From: Taenia hydatigena | Taxonomy: Eukaryota; Platyhelminthes; Cestoda; Cyclophyllidea; Taeniidae | Length of the DNA stretch: 64,000 nt | Direction of reading: 5' to 3' | NCBI GenBank assembly: GCA_036345935.2 | Contig: JADWOT020001236.1 | Location: 1 to 64,000, forward strand | Shown: in pieces, positions 11,849 through 25,078 of the stretch | Layout of the letters: each line of letters begins with the position of its first letter | Position numbering within the stretch: the first letter of the stretch is position 1 | Position numbers and translations under genes: made by a program | The notes under the pieces: model-generated | Told to the model about the DNA's origin: nothing | The model's database searches: none | What the model saw: only the letters and a program-made list of their open reading frames with translations

Positions 11849-14800
11849 AAAAGTTGTAGAATTAGTTATACGACAGATGCGAGCTAGGGCATGGCTATGG
11901 ATGTTAGAGAATTAGATTGAATGATAGATGGATGGTCACTCACCCTCTTCTGCAAAGAGCAAAAGTGGCAGGGGATGAGGTAGCCATCCACTAGCTCCAC
12001 CATTTTCCCTGAAATTCGGTGTCCTACAGTAAGTTATGGTAAGCATGAGTGGTAGTTAATAATAAATAAGAGGCATGGTTCAGACAAAAGACCCTCATAT
12101 TAAAATGTCCCGCTGTGTAACATGCATGCGAGTCTGTAGTTCCTGCATTTTATCGGTAATGGAAAGAGTGCAGCACTTTGTCTACGAAGAACAAGAATAA
12201 AAGGAGAGAACTGTAAGAACAGTCTTGAATATGTCAATAATGATAGTAGCCTATGCTGCATATTTTAAATGTATGTTTTATTCCAGGCTCCTTTAGCAGA
12301 GCCAATGCGTCCCTCTTAAGTTCGCCTTTAGCACATCCTGCTTCAATCGCAACTACTTCTTCGTGGTCCATAAAGCACTGGTGTACTTTATGGCAACATG
12401 GAAGATAGAAACCGCCTCTTTACTTATAAGCGAAACTGCTAATCTCGACATGCCCTAAAATCCGTCTAATCAACTATCAAATTAGGGCCTAATTCAAGTG
12501 CGTCGCATGGCACACGAATACAGGAAGCTTAAAAATGCGACCCATTTAGTAAGGTAGGTTGGTCTTTATAAGAAGAAAACTTCAGCAAATATAAGCGCAT
12601 TTTGATTTGGCGACAGGCATAGCTAGACTAAGAGCTGCTGATACCCGAACCATTATGCACCAAGTTCAAAAGAAATAAACACCTCTCGTTCGCCTTCGGG
12701 TCCTCAAAATAGGCAGATGCTGTGAGAAAAGCATTTGAAAATGGAAGTGAGGTGCTGAAAACAACTCGTGCCTTTTTGTATACAGGCACAAAATAGTCCT
12801 TAGGAATGACTTCACTCCTAAATTTTATGGCTACAATGAACTTACATCACAAAATTCTTAAAAGGTCTGCAGAACCTATTTCCAGATCATGTTTAACTTG
12901 CCACCACTACTTACGCATATTTAGTAGCAAAAAGTCACAAAACCAATTGCTGATTTGTTAACTGCGTGCAAAAATAGGAGATGTGCTTGTTATTAAGATA
13001 CAGACCAAGTCAATGCAAAGTAGAGCCCATATTTTTAAGGATAAAATATGAGCAAACATCTTAATCCCAAAACCGGTAAATTGAGTCTTCAAAAATGGAT
13101 AAAGTATGGGAACGTATCAGCAAGTGCACACGAATGGCCCACGAGCACAAAAATGCACCTTGACTTACCCATGCTGCACCACTTTGCTGACCGAATTTCA
13201 TGCATCAACCTTCCTTCGCATGAATCTGACAAATACACAAGCGATTGTCACTATAGCCTATTAGCTACTTCACTCTTCGTCGCTCAAGGCTTTTCATCAT
13301 ATTTTAGAACTGTCTCACTTGATAAACTGTCTGAAAAAACAGCCTACCTTCTCAAACTGCTTAGGAATTGGTCACTGGTAATTTAGCGAAATTCAAGAGC
13401 CCTACGCTTACGAACTGCGAGGCGTGCGCAAACTGTGATGATTTCAAAATGTCCATTGCACCCCACATGTGCTATGCAATGCATCTACATTTAGTTGTAT
13501 CATCAGCCAAGCACCCAACACATAACTGAACAACATGGCGAAAATGTGGCCGAGACAGCATTTTGGTGGCCTCTAAATACTGATTACATAGGTTGATAAA
13601 ACGAAGCCAGCTAAGTCATAATTCGCCGTAGCTTAAGCGCAGCGTAGTGAGTTACGGCCTTTTGAAACTATCCTCATTTTGCAGATGCGAATGTTTGAAA
13701 GTGAGCAAACTGAGCACATACAATTCGGAACGTGAATAATTGAGGCAATAAAGGCAGTTGGTGAAATTGACTGAATGAGTTAGTCCACATTCATTGGCCT
13801 GTCGTACACGCGGCACACCCGAGTTTAACAGACAAGGGATTAGTCTCTCCATCCTTGGCATTCATACTCCTAGAACTAATAAAGTGAATAGATAGAGCCA
13901 TAATTTATTTGCAGTTCATTAAGCTCAGAGCAAAAACCAGAGTTTGCTTTTTTTACATCAAAACCGATGAAAACTACCCTGCAAAGGGATTCGCGTTCAC
14001 TTGTTGTCTCACGTCTAATTAAAGCAATCAAGCAGGCATTCCAGGTGCTCTCATCTGAGTGGTCTAAAAGTCTAGAAAAATCTCATCACCACTACAAATT
14101 TGACTTGAAATCAGGTCGCTAGTTTCGGTGAGGTTAACTCAACGAAAGTGCATAAGCACTTACTTGGACGAAGCTATTCATGCATAGCTTCATAATAATA
14201 TGTCGTCATATTGGTTAGCAAGTTTAAATCAATCGAATTTATTAGGACCTGCCGATAGATCCTACTTCTTTGTACGATTGCCATCTAGCATTTAAAGTAC
14301 TTAAGAGAGCAATTTCGTCCATCGGCACTTGCCAGCCTTTTCTAGCTTCATCAGCGTGAATGCAGTGGCACGGTCATCATACTGTTGCTCTACAATTTGA
14401 CCAAATGAAATAGACTGAAATTGGAGTATTTTGAGACCTTTGCCAGCGACCTTCAACTGTGCTTTCCTTACATGAATTAAGGCCTAGTTGAACTTTTTAC
14501 GCTTTGATTGCTTTATTTTCTAGCTTAGGCGCTTGAAACACTAACATGGACAACCTACAAAGTTTTTCCCTGTATTTTTAGAGATTAAATTCGGTTTTCT
14601 CAAGTCCCTACCCAGCTAGCTCTAGCGATCTCTCTACAATTGCACGTACTATTTTTGCGAAGGTATACATGGGTCGGGTAGACGCTAATAAAATGTTCTG
14701 TCAAGTCTGATTGTTCGCTTCATGCGTTTTTATCCTATTATGTAATTTTCCGTTATTCGCTCAAAGTGACAGTGTTCACATAGAGTTCCACAGACAGCAA

Positions 14801-14864
14801 AAATTGATTAACAGCCCTCTTCAAGACGACGGTATCCTCTGATAAATCAAATGAAAGCTATTAC
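11849..14864. other. Non-coding stretch, likely intron or intergenic
   Basis: Short open frames only, the longest being 13048-13386 on the plus strand with no motif. That length is expected by chance at this base composition. No repeat unit recognised. Confidence 0.45.
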
Positions 14865-15050
14865 CTTCCTTTCAACAGCAAGAAACCAGCCATTCAAGGC
14901 GGTTTCTTTCATTGCCTGCTGAGGTGGCAGACTTTTCATGAAATTTAGAATGCTTCCAACTGCGCCATTTAATAAAGGGAAAGCTGTGTTTACGATGCTG
15001 AAAAGGGTGCTTTGATCTGATTTTGTCGTGACCGTGACCAAAAGTCCATC
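14865..15050 (-). CDS. Candidate internal exon, unknown protein
   Basis: Exactly 62 codons, phase 0 at both ends, between acceptor AACTAAG and donor GTAATA. The product (for example TLFSIVNTAFPLLNGAVGSI) is well balanced with an amphipathic helical look. It could belong to the same minus-strand gene as 16705-16568, but the phases (1 then 0) imply a missing exon between them. Function not recognised. Confidence 0.42.
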
Positions 15051-15297
15051 CTTAGTTAGCAAAAAGTGGGATCGAGTGGAGCTGTGTCCAACGCCACCTT
15101 TATTAGGAGTCCAAATTTTAAGGTCGTGGCACTGTTATCTGATGGGCAGTTCAGTCATGTCGCAGTTACTTACTAATCACGAATCGCGGTTCTATGAGTT
15201 AGTGCAAAAGCCATAAACAAGAGGAACGAAACGGTTTATACGCCTTAGTCAAAATGTATTGGGTGTGAGATGAACGAACCGCTTTTAAAATGACGGT

Positions 15298-15371
15298 TGA
15301 CTAGTTCGCCTACTGGATAGGGCGTCTGACTGCGGGTCAGAAAACTGCACGTTGGAGTCTCGCCGGAGTCG
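15298..15371 (+). repeat. tRNA-Arg-like remnant (anticodon position GCG)
   Basis: Resembles eukaryotic tRNA-Arg: D-arm GCCTACTGGATAGGGC and anticodon arm TCTGA-CTGCGGG-TCAGA. The T-arm and acceptor stem have several mismatches. Best read as a pseudogene or the head of a tRNA-derived SINE. Confidence 0.45.
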
Positions 15372-15589
15372 TACAATTTTTTGTCTTCGCGCTGTTTGTA
15401 GTATCCACATATCTGTCTAATAACAAATTGCAGCAAAAAGGGTGAGCGAGCTGCCCTCTTTAACGCTAAGAGGAGGAGCAGTAAATCTGACTAAAATTGG
15501 GGGATAAAATGTCATCATGCCTGGTGAGAGGCTAGATTCCTCGACATCCACTTAATCAGGTCGATGCTCTAACCTACCGTCATGCCTCA

Positions 15590-15720
15590 CCACCACCGAC
15601 CATCTACACCCATTTACCCTTCACTCTCCAATTACTAACTCACCCCTTATACTCACTTCTCATGTCCCCTCACTTTGCTTCTCCTACTCACTTTATTTAC
15701 TCTCGTTGTCAAACTCTCTA
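15590..15720 (+). repeat. Pyrimidine-rich tract
   Basis: About 130 bases of mostly C and T (runs such as CACTCTCC, CACCCCTTATACTC). Low-complexity sequence like that in the palindrome arms at 43.9-44.1 kb. It lies just before a plus-strand GTAAGT...TTTGCAG pair (15859-15914) for which no convincing coding frame was found. Confidence 0.5.
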
Positions 15721-16567
15721 GTTCGGCCAGATGCTATGCTTCGCGATAGTTAAAGTGTGGTCAGTGGAGTTGCTCAATGCATTGGTGCACAAGGAAACAC
15801 TAGGAGAATTATGTTTAGCTGTGTCCACAGCTCGGGAGTTAGAGCAGCTTTGAACCAGGTAAGTTTTGCCTACCTCATCGTCTCGGCTCTACCATGTCAT
15901 GTTTCCTTTGCAGCTGTCCGCTCTAGCGTCGTGCACTCGCGCCACATCAAAACTGATGGTGCGAATGCGTTGGTGGATGGGTGGGCAGCTTATTTAATGC
16001 TATTCTGGTTCTCTGCAAAAATTGGGTGCATAAAGAAGCTGACATTTTGAACTTCCAGTTAAAATAAGGTCTAAGCCGTGCAATTGGGGCTCTAGAGCAC
16101 TTTTGTTCTGAACAGTTTTAGAAATTTATAACACTGCTACATTGCCTGTCTGAATAAACATTTTAACTAATAGGCGGTGAGTGATCACGAATCCGTTGGT
16201 GAAAAGAATGACATCAGCAACCGAGGATAAAGCGTAGTCTGAGTGCGCACAGCCTCAATAACCATTTTTAATTCCTACGTGAGTATTGCACTAAATACAA
16301 AGGCTTGAAGACTAAGGTCAAAATAGAAACATCAGCCTTATAACCCTGACAGATGAGATTGTATGTCTCTTCTCTCCCACGAATCCCTCACTCAATCATG
16401 GTCCATCCAAATCACATAGCACGTGGCCCAAAAATTATACAGCGCATCAAATTTTAGCATTTATGTGAGATTATCTCCGCATTATAGGGTTGGTATTCCT
16501 GGATAGGGTGCAGAAACCAAGCCTAAAGCAATCCCAGCGAGGATTGTGTGAGGTAAAACTAACTTAC

Positions 16568-16705
16568 TCGTAGAGAAGTCACGGTAGCCAAGTCCGAGAT
16601 ATGTGAGCTCATGCGGTAATTGGGTGATTGTTGTCTGCACTCCAATATGCAGCCGATCGAGTGACATGAAATGGGACAAATTGAAATAAAGTCGAAACTT
16701 CTCAT
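16568..16705 (-). CDS. Candidate internal exon, unknown protein
   Basis: Bounded by acceptor TTTTACTAG and a strong donor GTAAGT; 45 complete codons with split codons at both ends. The product alternates polar and hydrophobic residues (KFRLYFNLSHFMSLDRLHIG, LTYLGLGYRDFST), suggesting beta strands. Not recognised. Confidence 0.42.
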
Positions 16706-19357
16706 CTAGTAAAACGAAGGATGCTCCTCGAAATGAATTTAGATATGCAAAGATGTTGAAAATGGCTGCACTAATTAATATCAGATAGGGTGCGAGAGAT
16801 TATGAGATGGCTAGTTGCACTTCCATATGGAAGTGCAAAGGATCCGCCCAATTGAATTGTGCATTCATAATTGCACCACCTGAAACATTTCTTCAAATGT
16901 CAGATTCGACTGGTAATATAATCCACACGTTCTTTAGTACAGCAATATATCCCAGGCAAGTGGGCTGCGAGTACAATGGCTTCTTATTTGCTGAAGACCT
17001 ATTGACAAATGAAACCTTCGTAACTTAAAGTTGTTGGATACATTTCTCATGCCACCTCGCATGGAGGATGGAGCTATGGAAAAACCGAAATGTATAAATC
17101 CGTATAATCAATATGGCTTAATTATGAATATAAAGCGTCCATAGAAATCAAAGTGCCTATATTTACATCGAATAGCTTTGGAAGCATGTCGGATGGATGT
17201 CGGAAGGTTGTGAGTAATGTAACTGGTAGAGACGTTTGTCCACCTGGGTTCCCCTATAAATGTGTCGCATTATGGGAGTGGAGAATTGACCTGTGGAAAG
17301 AATTTACCTCCACCCTACATTAGACGATCAGAGATTAATCAGATTCATGGCGTCAAGGTAGTCACTCATCTTTAAAGCCATTTTAGGTGGTAAATCAGTA
17401 ATTTTACGTTGCAATCAATTTCGTGCCCAAATTGTTGACAATGCATGCGATCACTAGTAATGTGACAACAGGCCAATTTAAATGTGATGAAAGCTGAATA
17501 TATGCACAAACAGAAAAACAAAGCATAAGGAAAAATCATGTAAAGGCTTCTGGCGCCTGTTATTGCCAGAGCAAGTCAGCGTAATTGGCTGCGTGATCAA
17601 GGTGCAGAGGTTTAAGTAATTGATGTCAGAGGGGCGTTAACGGATTGCTGCGAAGTCGCGAAATCACCATGATTACCTGATTTGCCGTTGCTTACCCATT
17701 ACAAATGCGATGAACTAAAATAAGATCTTAAGATCCCTTATGCACAGTAAAAGCCTAATGCAGCAATGGCATCCATGCCATTGTCCGTTTGTTGCTAAAG
17801 GATAACTACATGGTCTGATGAAAACCGTTACTTAGATGCCATTTTCCCTTAAAAAGTTTGGCTCATGCGCCGGTTAAGTCTTCGAAGAGTGAATGAAACA
17901 TTGCCATGTGGTTTGATTGCATACAGCTTCCAGGAGACAAATTATTTTGAGAAGGGTATTTCAGAATCGCTTGCTATCGATTGCAACTTTTGGCAACTTT
18001 AATGTTTTACGGTCCAAAATTTGAGCACGCTGTAGTGGTATTTCAAAACGGATAATCGCTTTTTTGAAGATTAATGTAACTGTCGATTGCGGCTTCATCG
18101 ACTGCATTGCAGAGGGGATCGGCCGCATTTCTTTCGTTTTGGGCTGCATATTGAAGAAAGACTCACAAGTCAGTCACTGTATACTGCTATTTACTAACTA
18201 CTGGCCATGTCTACCATGGCAGTAGCTCAATCAGAAATAATTTTCCATAAGGTCTAAATGCACAGTTCTGCAACTGAGCAGCACCTAGAGCACCATGCTG
18301 TGCTTTTTAATTGCGACCATGTTACAGGGAATAAAGAATTATATCCTACCAAAATTAGGCTGAAAATAGAGAAACCTACATTCAATCGAGCACAACTCTG
18401 TTTGTGCGACTCAGTAATTATCTCTCCAATGCTGTTTTAATGGTCGAATTGTCTGCACGGGCTTAAATACGATATGTTCACTACTCGACACAAACATTTA
18501 AGAATGCTTTTAGGGATGTCACTCCTGCATTTTGCGGTTGCCTTTCCTGACTGACATTTGACGATACAGTCAGTTATTGTCACCTGGCATCCGTTTCTGA
18601 TCAGAACCCCTGTATGCGGAGGAATTTTAGAGATAGAGGCAGAGGTGCTGAAGTTGAAATGTAATTAAATACATTTGCCTTGGATGAATTTACATAGAAT
18701 TTGTCTGCCTCCAAAGGGCAAGAGAAGAATAAAAAGCAAATTTCAGACAGATTTAAGCACGGCAAAAGACTGTGCCTAATACGGGAATCCATATTGTAGG
18801 CATATTAGTGAATCAGTCAGCAAAGTGGTTCGCAACTTGTAACCAAAAGGGCATACTTTAACCAAAGAGCACGCAATCGCGCCATCCGGTTTTGTTTGGC
18901 CCAGCTTAGCCACAATACAACCTAGATTTGAAAAATAAAGTGTGCTGAAACAAGTGAGCAAAGGGCAAACTAAAAGAAGATTGAGAATAGGACGAGCAAC
19001 ACATGCGTTTCGCCTGGAGGTTAAGATCTAAGTCAAAGATGTGCTTTTCCGCCTAGGGTCTATGTATCAATTGGTGTTTTGCCATCCCAGATACTCACGG
19101 GATGAATAATGAGAGTCGACCCCGATTTCTCTTTATCAAACTTGGAAATGGCAATCAACCATGCCTCAGGACATGCGCTGCATCTGATTAAAAGCATAAA
19201 GAAAATGTTAAAATGCACACTGAGACACTTGTGGGTGCCTTTAATCAGACAGAAGAAGAGTTCCGACAGGCATGGTCGAACCAATGTCTACTGCGAATAA
19301 GAACTTATCCAAAATACGAGCCTATACTCACCTGAAAATCCTTTAAGTCTTCTTTGT
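16706..19357. other. Non-coding stretch, likely intronic
   Basis: A minus-strand open frame at 18143-17961 follows a good acceptor (TATGCAG) and is lysine-rich, but it has no donor and ends in TGA; I do not call it an exon. Nothing else recognised. Confidence 0.4.
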
Positions 19358-19592
19358 GATTTTGGTGTGCTTTTTAGGCCTTCATATCCTGGTCACGCCT
19401 CACTAACCTCTGAGTTATATCGCGTGTCAGCCCCAATACCCTCCTGTTTGGATGCTGCTTTCCTAACATGCGGATTCAAAAGGTGTTGCTTTCTGCGCCC
19501 TACATAATTTATGGTGTAAAATATGCGACGAATAAAAATATGGGTTACACCATTCTTGTAGATTATCATTTGATATTTTTAGAAAGCTACGA
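19358..19592 (+). repeat. Dispersed repeat family R1, copy 1
   Basis: Matches 25858-26100 over its whole length. Shared blocks include TTTTGGTGTGCTTTTTA, GTTATATCGCGTGTCAGCCC, GGTGTTGCTT and TTTTAGAAAGCTACG, with about 20% differences and small indels. No coding frame is seen in any copy, so this looks like a non-autonomous element. Confidence 0.85.
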
Positions 19593-22500
19593 CTCATCCA
19601 AATGCAAATATTTTTACTATCAACGCTTCTAGCTTCTGCACAAGCGGGCATTCACCTCAAATTTAAGCTCCATGTCTTAGTTTAATAGCACTCTTGAGCC
19701 GCGAGACATTCAAAGCCTTTTCAACGACTGCGAAATTTGAGGCGACTTTGCAAATAATTATAGTTTTATAATCGTCAAGAATGCCATTTCTAAATGGACG
19801 TCAGAGCAAGGCACGTGGCGTTGACGCCAGGGGCCCAAGCAATGTCTTTTGAGAACGCCAATGCAATCAGCAGGGCATTCATCGTTCCTTTTCTTGCCAT
19901 GATAATCAGGAATTCGGGACATCTGAAGCAAAAGTGTGGCAATAAAATGCTGCCTTTGACAACTCACTAGTTTTGCGTATCAGCTAATGCAGTTCCTTAC
20001 CTATTTTGACAGATTCCGCAGATCAAATGTTCATTGATTGACACCTTAGTTTTTCGTAATCTATTTTTACTCCAAATTCTTTCTAACTATAAGTATCTTT
20101 AGTAGACATACGCAACATTTTTCGATCCTTTACTTTTTGATCAATAGTATGGCCTGAGAATTCCTACTCTGTTAATGTGCTCATACATTGAAGCCGCTTA
20201 TAGTCATTCGCTTTATTGAAATCTATTTATTCTGGTATTCTGCCCATGCATGAAAAGTGTAGACATAGAGTCAGTAGCCTAGAATGATCTACTTCTTTTC
20301 TACAGCATGGGCAATAATGAATGTTGATATTGTAAGGCTTCATTTCGGTATAGTCCTATTTTATTGGCTGACATTTATCTGACAAATTTCGAGGGGACAT
20401 AAAAAGGACCCAAAGCTGCAGCACCAGCATCCTGCTTTTGTTAGTTGAGTTAGCCACACCCATACCGTGTGAGTTCGATTTTATTGAGCATATCACGTCC
20501 CCGCTTTCCGCCTCAACTTGTAGTATCTTTTTCCACTATCGCGTACATTTTTATCCTTTGGTAAAACGATGGCTATCATGGCTACAAATGTGTTTGCTTA
20601 CCTATTTGTTCTCTTGTTCTTCTTTGCTTTTTTAGTTAGCCAGTTTGCAAAGTTAGAGTCAAAGACTAAACGAGGCAGCAAAGCCAGCATCGTCTGCCTA
20701 GGCCTATTGACATCCCCATCTATTTCTAAATCTCATGACCGGCATGACCCTATCTCTGTTTTTAGATTACCCATTTACCCATTTATTCCCTCTTCTTCTC
20801 CTCCACTTGTGGAATTTGTGGGAGTTACTCTGGACCGTATATAAATAATACGTGAAGCTGGCTAAGCCTGTCCACGATACCCGCAGGAGGCCGCGAATCC
20901 GGAAGTAGGTAATTTGGTAATGAGAGTGGGCGGAGTTGCTAGAAGGAGGTAAAAGTGTCAAAGTCAGGCCTATAATTGCAAGTTTGCTTGCCTTTATGCC
21001 CAGACGAATTTGAAGGCGGGATTTAAGTACACGTGAGACTAATGGAAGATTAAAAGCACATGTAGAATTTGTGCATGATTGAAGAAGGTTCAGCTAGCTT
21101 TGGTTGCGGCTCAAGCAGCTGATTGTGTCAAAAGCCATGTCGCTGTTTTATGCAGTGTAGAGTTAAAATTATTTAAGCCTTCAGTGAGGGATGATTGTAT
21201 TCCTATGCATAAGCATCAATGCCGGTGCTACAACGCCTTAAGAGTGAAGGTCTTACCATGGTAAGAAGAAGCCCAGTGTTTACTGCTGCACAGAGCGGTT
21301 CCACATTCTTTACTGAGGATAATTTCACACCTACATAATTATATCTAAGGTTTTGCTCAAAAGAACTATTTCTTTGGGAAAAAAATGTCTCCTTATGTAG
21401 TCTCGTAATGAATTTTTTCATCCACGTAAAAAATTCAGTCTATGGAGGCCGCACTTACTCTTCCGGCTGTGCTAATGACCTTTTAGTCCATCTGCAGGGA
21501 AGTAAGTTTCACGTTTTCCAAGCCACTTTAGCTTATTACGGCGTCAATGAGGAACCGGTACACTAATTTACTGGCATGGTCTTATTCACCAGTGATTTAG
21601 AATATCGTACAAGCTAAAACCCTTGGCGACCAACAAACAAACGGCAAGGTGCACCAAACCACACACAAATGGAAAGTGATTGGCTAAAATGACAAGGCAA
21701 CCTGCTACGGTTTCGGAAAGTCAATGGAACGTACTTCACAAGCATCGCATGATTCGGCACCATTATATGGAGGCGCTCTGAAGTTGGGATATAACCATCA
21801 ACAAATAATCCATCGAGGTGGGAAACATTAAGAAACCCTGGCGGAGCTATTCTCAATTATTTAGAATTTCAATGCTTACAAAGAAGCAATGTGCAATCCA
21901 ACCAGCTGCAGTTTCAATCGCAATGTGGACTTAAAGTACCTCTACTTATGTCAGCTTTCTCCTGTTTCCAATGCACCTAAACATTATTATAAACATCCAG
22001 CCCTTTCTTGTCATTTTCTTCCCTGTCCCCATAGCCGCCCGTCTATTTGCGTTTTACTATTTTATTTGTCTCGTTTAAATATTTTTTTTATTTATGCGTT
22101 GACTACGGCTTTAAATGCCAACCCAGTAGTTGAGTTTTCAAATTGCTGGGCTACGCAATAACCCTTCTAGTCGGTTGAATGGAGGCACTTATTCCAAAAT
22201 TTTTTAAAAACAGCCTTTGATAAGTCGCGTGTTTCAAGGTCAGCTTAATTAGGACTACATGTTTGCTTGAGTCTTCTAGAGTAAAAACGGAATTACTCAT
22301 AAGCATGGCGGCTTCGTTGGCTAGGCGGGGATGCAGTTTAGAGCTATTTATGCTCCAGCCATATTTGAGTACTTTGCCAATTCAGACACTGAAAGCGTGT
22401 ACAGTCCATCAGTGAAGTAAGAAGAGGCAGCGAGAATCGTTATTCGCCTGTAGAGCAAATTTACAGCAACAAATTCTTGCCCATCTGAGGAGTGTGCGTT

Positions 22501-22632
22501 ATTTCAAAGAGTGCATCACTAGTCTTCATATGCCATCTATTCAGCGGACAAACTGACGATAAAGTGGTGGCTCACGAGCACCAGAACTGCCTCAAGGCGG
22601 CCGGTTAGAAGACTGCGACCTATGAATTAGAC
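19593..22632. other. Non-coding stretch with weak exon candidates
   Basis: A minus-strand open frame at 21846-21614 follows acceptor GAGAATAG and looks protein-like (SHLDGLFVDGYIPTSERLH) but has only a weak donor (GTGAAG at 21739). The rest, including a T-rich block near 22.0-22.1 kb, shows nothing recognisable. Confidence 0.35.
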
Positions 22633-22765
22633 CTATTCTCCTGCCCAGTGGATCCTTTCCTTCACCCGCCATCTGCGTCTTAACGGAGGCAATTAGTCGA
22701 GATGATAATGTGCAAAGCGTCGCTAAAAGAGATAAAGCAAACTTTACATTTTCGGGCTTCATGCA
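22633..22765 (-). CDS. Candidate internal exon, unknown protein
   Basis: Acceptor GGTCAAG and donor GTCTAA (weak) enclose 44 codons (NVKFALSLLATLCTLSSRL, then a basic segment). It begins about 100 bp downstream, on its own strand, of R1 copy 2. Low-to-moderate support. Confidence 0.3.
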
Positions 22766-22871
22766 CTTGACCAACCAAAATATTACACAAAAATTTTATC
22801 ACTAGCATGTTTGCCGGCCGTGAAATTTTAGAATTGACAGCTTTTTTAATGAATGGAAGTAAAAATTTGTG

Positions 22872-22975
22872 AGAAACGCAAATAAAATCCATTTTTGGAC
22901 CATTAATTCACGTACTAATATTATAGGCTGCGCTTACCTTCGCGATCTTGCTATTTTGTAAATTGATCGCAATAA
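22872..22975 (+). repeat. Dispersed repeat family R1, copy 2 (3' part only)
   Basis: Matches the 3' end of the copy at 25.9-26.2 kb: ACGCAAATAAAATCCATTTT is shared, followed by GGACCAT, then TATTATAGG and CTCGCGATCTTG-like blocks. This copy has about 16 extra bases after GGACCAT. Confidence 0.75.
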
Positions 22976-23829
22976 CCTGCAGGAAAAATCATTCTTTCAT
23001 AAAGAATAATAGTTGCCAATAAACTACTGTTATGCTCTCGTAAGCTGAAAGAGTATGCTAGTGAGCGAACTACCAGTATGTGAATCATGACGCAGTGCAG
23101 TCCATTGGTAGCAAGGAACTGTGCTAGCTGGGCTCTTTTTGCAATGATTTGAATGAAGGGCCTGCCATTGCAAAAGAAGTCTCAAATGAAAGAGTGTAAA
23201 ACCCAGTGTCCTGCTAAAACACTAACAAAAAGCGCGATTTCATAAAATGTCACTTTATATTTTGTCCTATTTTTTCACTCAGAGTGTGAGAGATCCAGCA
23301 TTCTTTGATGCATTGAGTACCAATAATCTCCTCAAAGAACGAGAACCTGCCGCAGGCATTGGATGGAATTAAAAATCAACTCGTGTTACCACAGTCATTA
23401 CGGAGATTTGGCATAAAACTCACAATAGAGGCAAAAGTTAAGGCATTAGCTTATTAGTAAGTGCATAGGTATGTTATCATTCGATAGATAACTGAGCCTC
23501 AGACACCACGCATTCTGACGCAAATTGATCGTATGAGCTTGTACATTGCATTTAGAGGCGCGGCTTGAAAACCCTAGTATAGTGCATTTGCTGACATCAG
23601 ATATGTATGTATCGTTAGAGGTGAATTCATTAACGACCAAAAAGACTCGCTTTTTATCGTTTTACTGCAGTCATGCCAAAAATCTAATCGTCAGGATTAG
23701 GAAATGCCTGGTGAATGCGTCAAAAATTTGAAAGATATTTTGATAAACCTTAAAGACACAAAGGTTTCAGCGGAAACGGCCTCACAACGATGATCGCTAA
23801 GAAACCACGTTAGTAGCAAGTGTCTAGTA

Positions 23830-23977
23830 TCATCTATTTAGGAATTCCCTTAGAGTCTCACAAACATTAGGAAGGAATGATAAATCATTTATCACTATGA
23901 AACTTGGGATTGGGGCGTCTGCTACTTGTGTAGCCGCTGCAATGCATTCGTTATCTTCAAGTTTCCTGAAGATGGGC
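23830..23977 (-). CDS. Weak candidate exon, unknown protein
   Basis: Open frame after acceptor AATGCTAG, ending TAG at 23830. The product is protein-like (KLEDNECIAAATQVADAPIP, SFLPNVCETLREFLNR). No donor is evident, so it would be terminal, which is hard to reconcile with other minus-strand candidates further left belonging to the same gene. Confidence 0.25.
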
Positions 23978-24401
23978 CTAGCATTAAAAAGCATATCTAG
24001 TGACAATTTAAATGTTCCCATAAGTAGAAAGTCTAATATTTTGTGTGCTGCATAATTTTATTCAAGAATAATATGGTTCGAAAATAGATAATTTAATCGT
24101 AGCAGAGCCAATCATGGAGATTAATCAGAGGACAGTTAAGTTTTCTCCAAAATCCTAAAAAAGAGCGCATCGCCGACGAAAGTTAGTACACTACCGCAAT
24201 GGGATCAGGGAGCATTGTGGCCGCCGTGCCAATTTGTCCTTTAGTAGGTGACCTTGGTTTTCGAAGGAGCCAAAGTTTCAAACAGATCACTTACAATGCT
24301 CCAGTGTTTGCATCGCCTACAATAATGAAACCATTTGGGACTAACAATTTGTACCAGCTTAATCTGCACTTGTAAATCCAAAGAAATTAAGCCTTCATTA
24401 C

Positions 24402-24541
24402 CGGTTCTACCGTCCTACAAATTGGCCTAGGACAAATGATTGTGATCGCAATCAATGAAGGGTAGACAATAGAGAATCGCATTCTCCAAGCCCATTTATT
24501 CCGATCAAATTCACTGAAACTGATCTTGATGGTACAAATGC
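24402..24541 (-). CDS. Candidate internal exon, unknown protein
   Basis: Acceptor CCGGTCAG, donor GTAATG; 46 complete codons, two bases of a split codon at the start and phase 0 at the end. The product (ISFSEFDRNKWAWRMRFSIV, then hydrophobic) alternates like beta strands. Unrecognised. Confidence 0.38.
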
Positions 24542-25000
24542 CTGACCGGTACGCTAGAGTTTTAAGGCGAGCCAATTATGGCTGTATGGGGCGAAATGGA
24601 GTTTTGAGTGCAATTCATTAACTCAACAACTACAGAGACATCGACAATTAGGTGAGCTGAAGCAAGTACAAGTGCGTTCTAATTTTAACAGCCCAGAATT
24701 GTAACTAAATAGAGTTTGTGCTTTGGGAAAGGAAACTTAACGAAATCCTAGGCTTCCTTAATCGCTGCTGACACGATTGACCTTAAATTCAACCAGTGTG
24801 TGCCTCGAATGAATCGCTACCAGATCAGAACGACGCCTTCACTTGCTACCATTGATTTCTCCCCTACTTTTTCGGTTACAATTTTTTGTGGGTATTTGCT
24901 CTATTTCTCGACTTCTACCTTTGCATAGATGTGTATTTCTGTTCTGTACCTCCCCACTGGCCCTTGAGAAGTCTTTATTTTCTCTAGGTCTGCGGATTAC

Positions 25001-25078
25001 CACCCGAGGGTAACAGTCAAAAATCATTTTAAATGCGCGTAAGTGAACAAACCTGGTAACCGTAGCGCCCTTAACTGC
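25001..25078 (-). CDS. Candidate small internal exon, unknown protein
   Basis: Exactly 26 codons, phase 0 on both sides, between acceptor CTTGCAG and donor GTAATC (AVKGATVTRFVHLRAFKMIF...). Small but cleanly bounded; could be chance. Confidence 0.3.

Noticed and set aside
15757..16050. Plus-strand frame spanning a GTAAGT...TTTGCAG pair
   Set aside because: Splice signals look good, but none of the frames gives a convincing continuous product on both sides.
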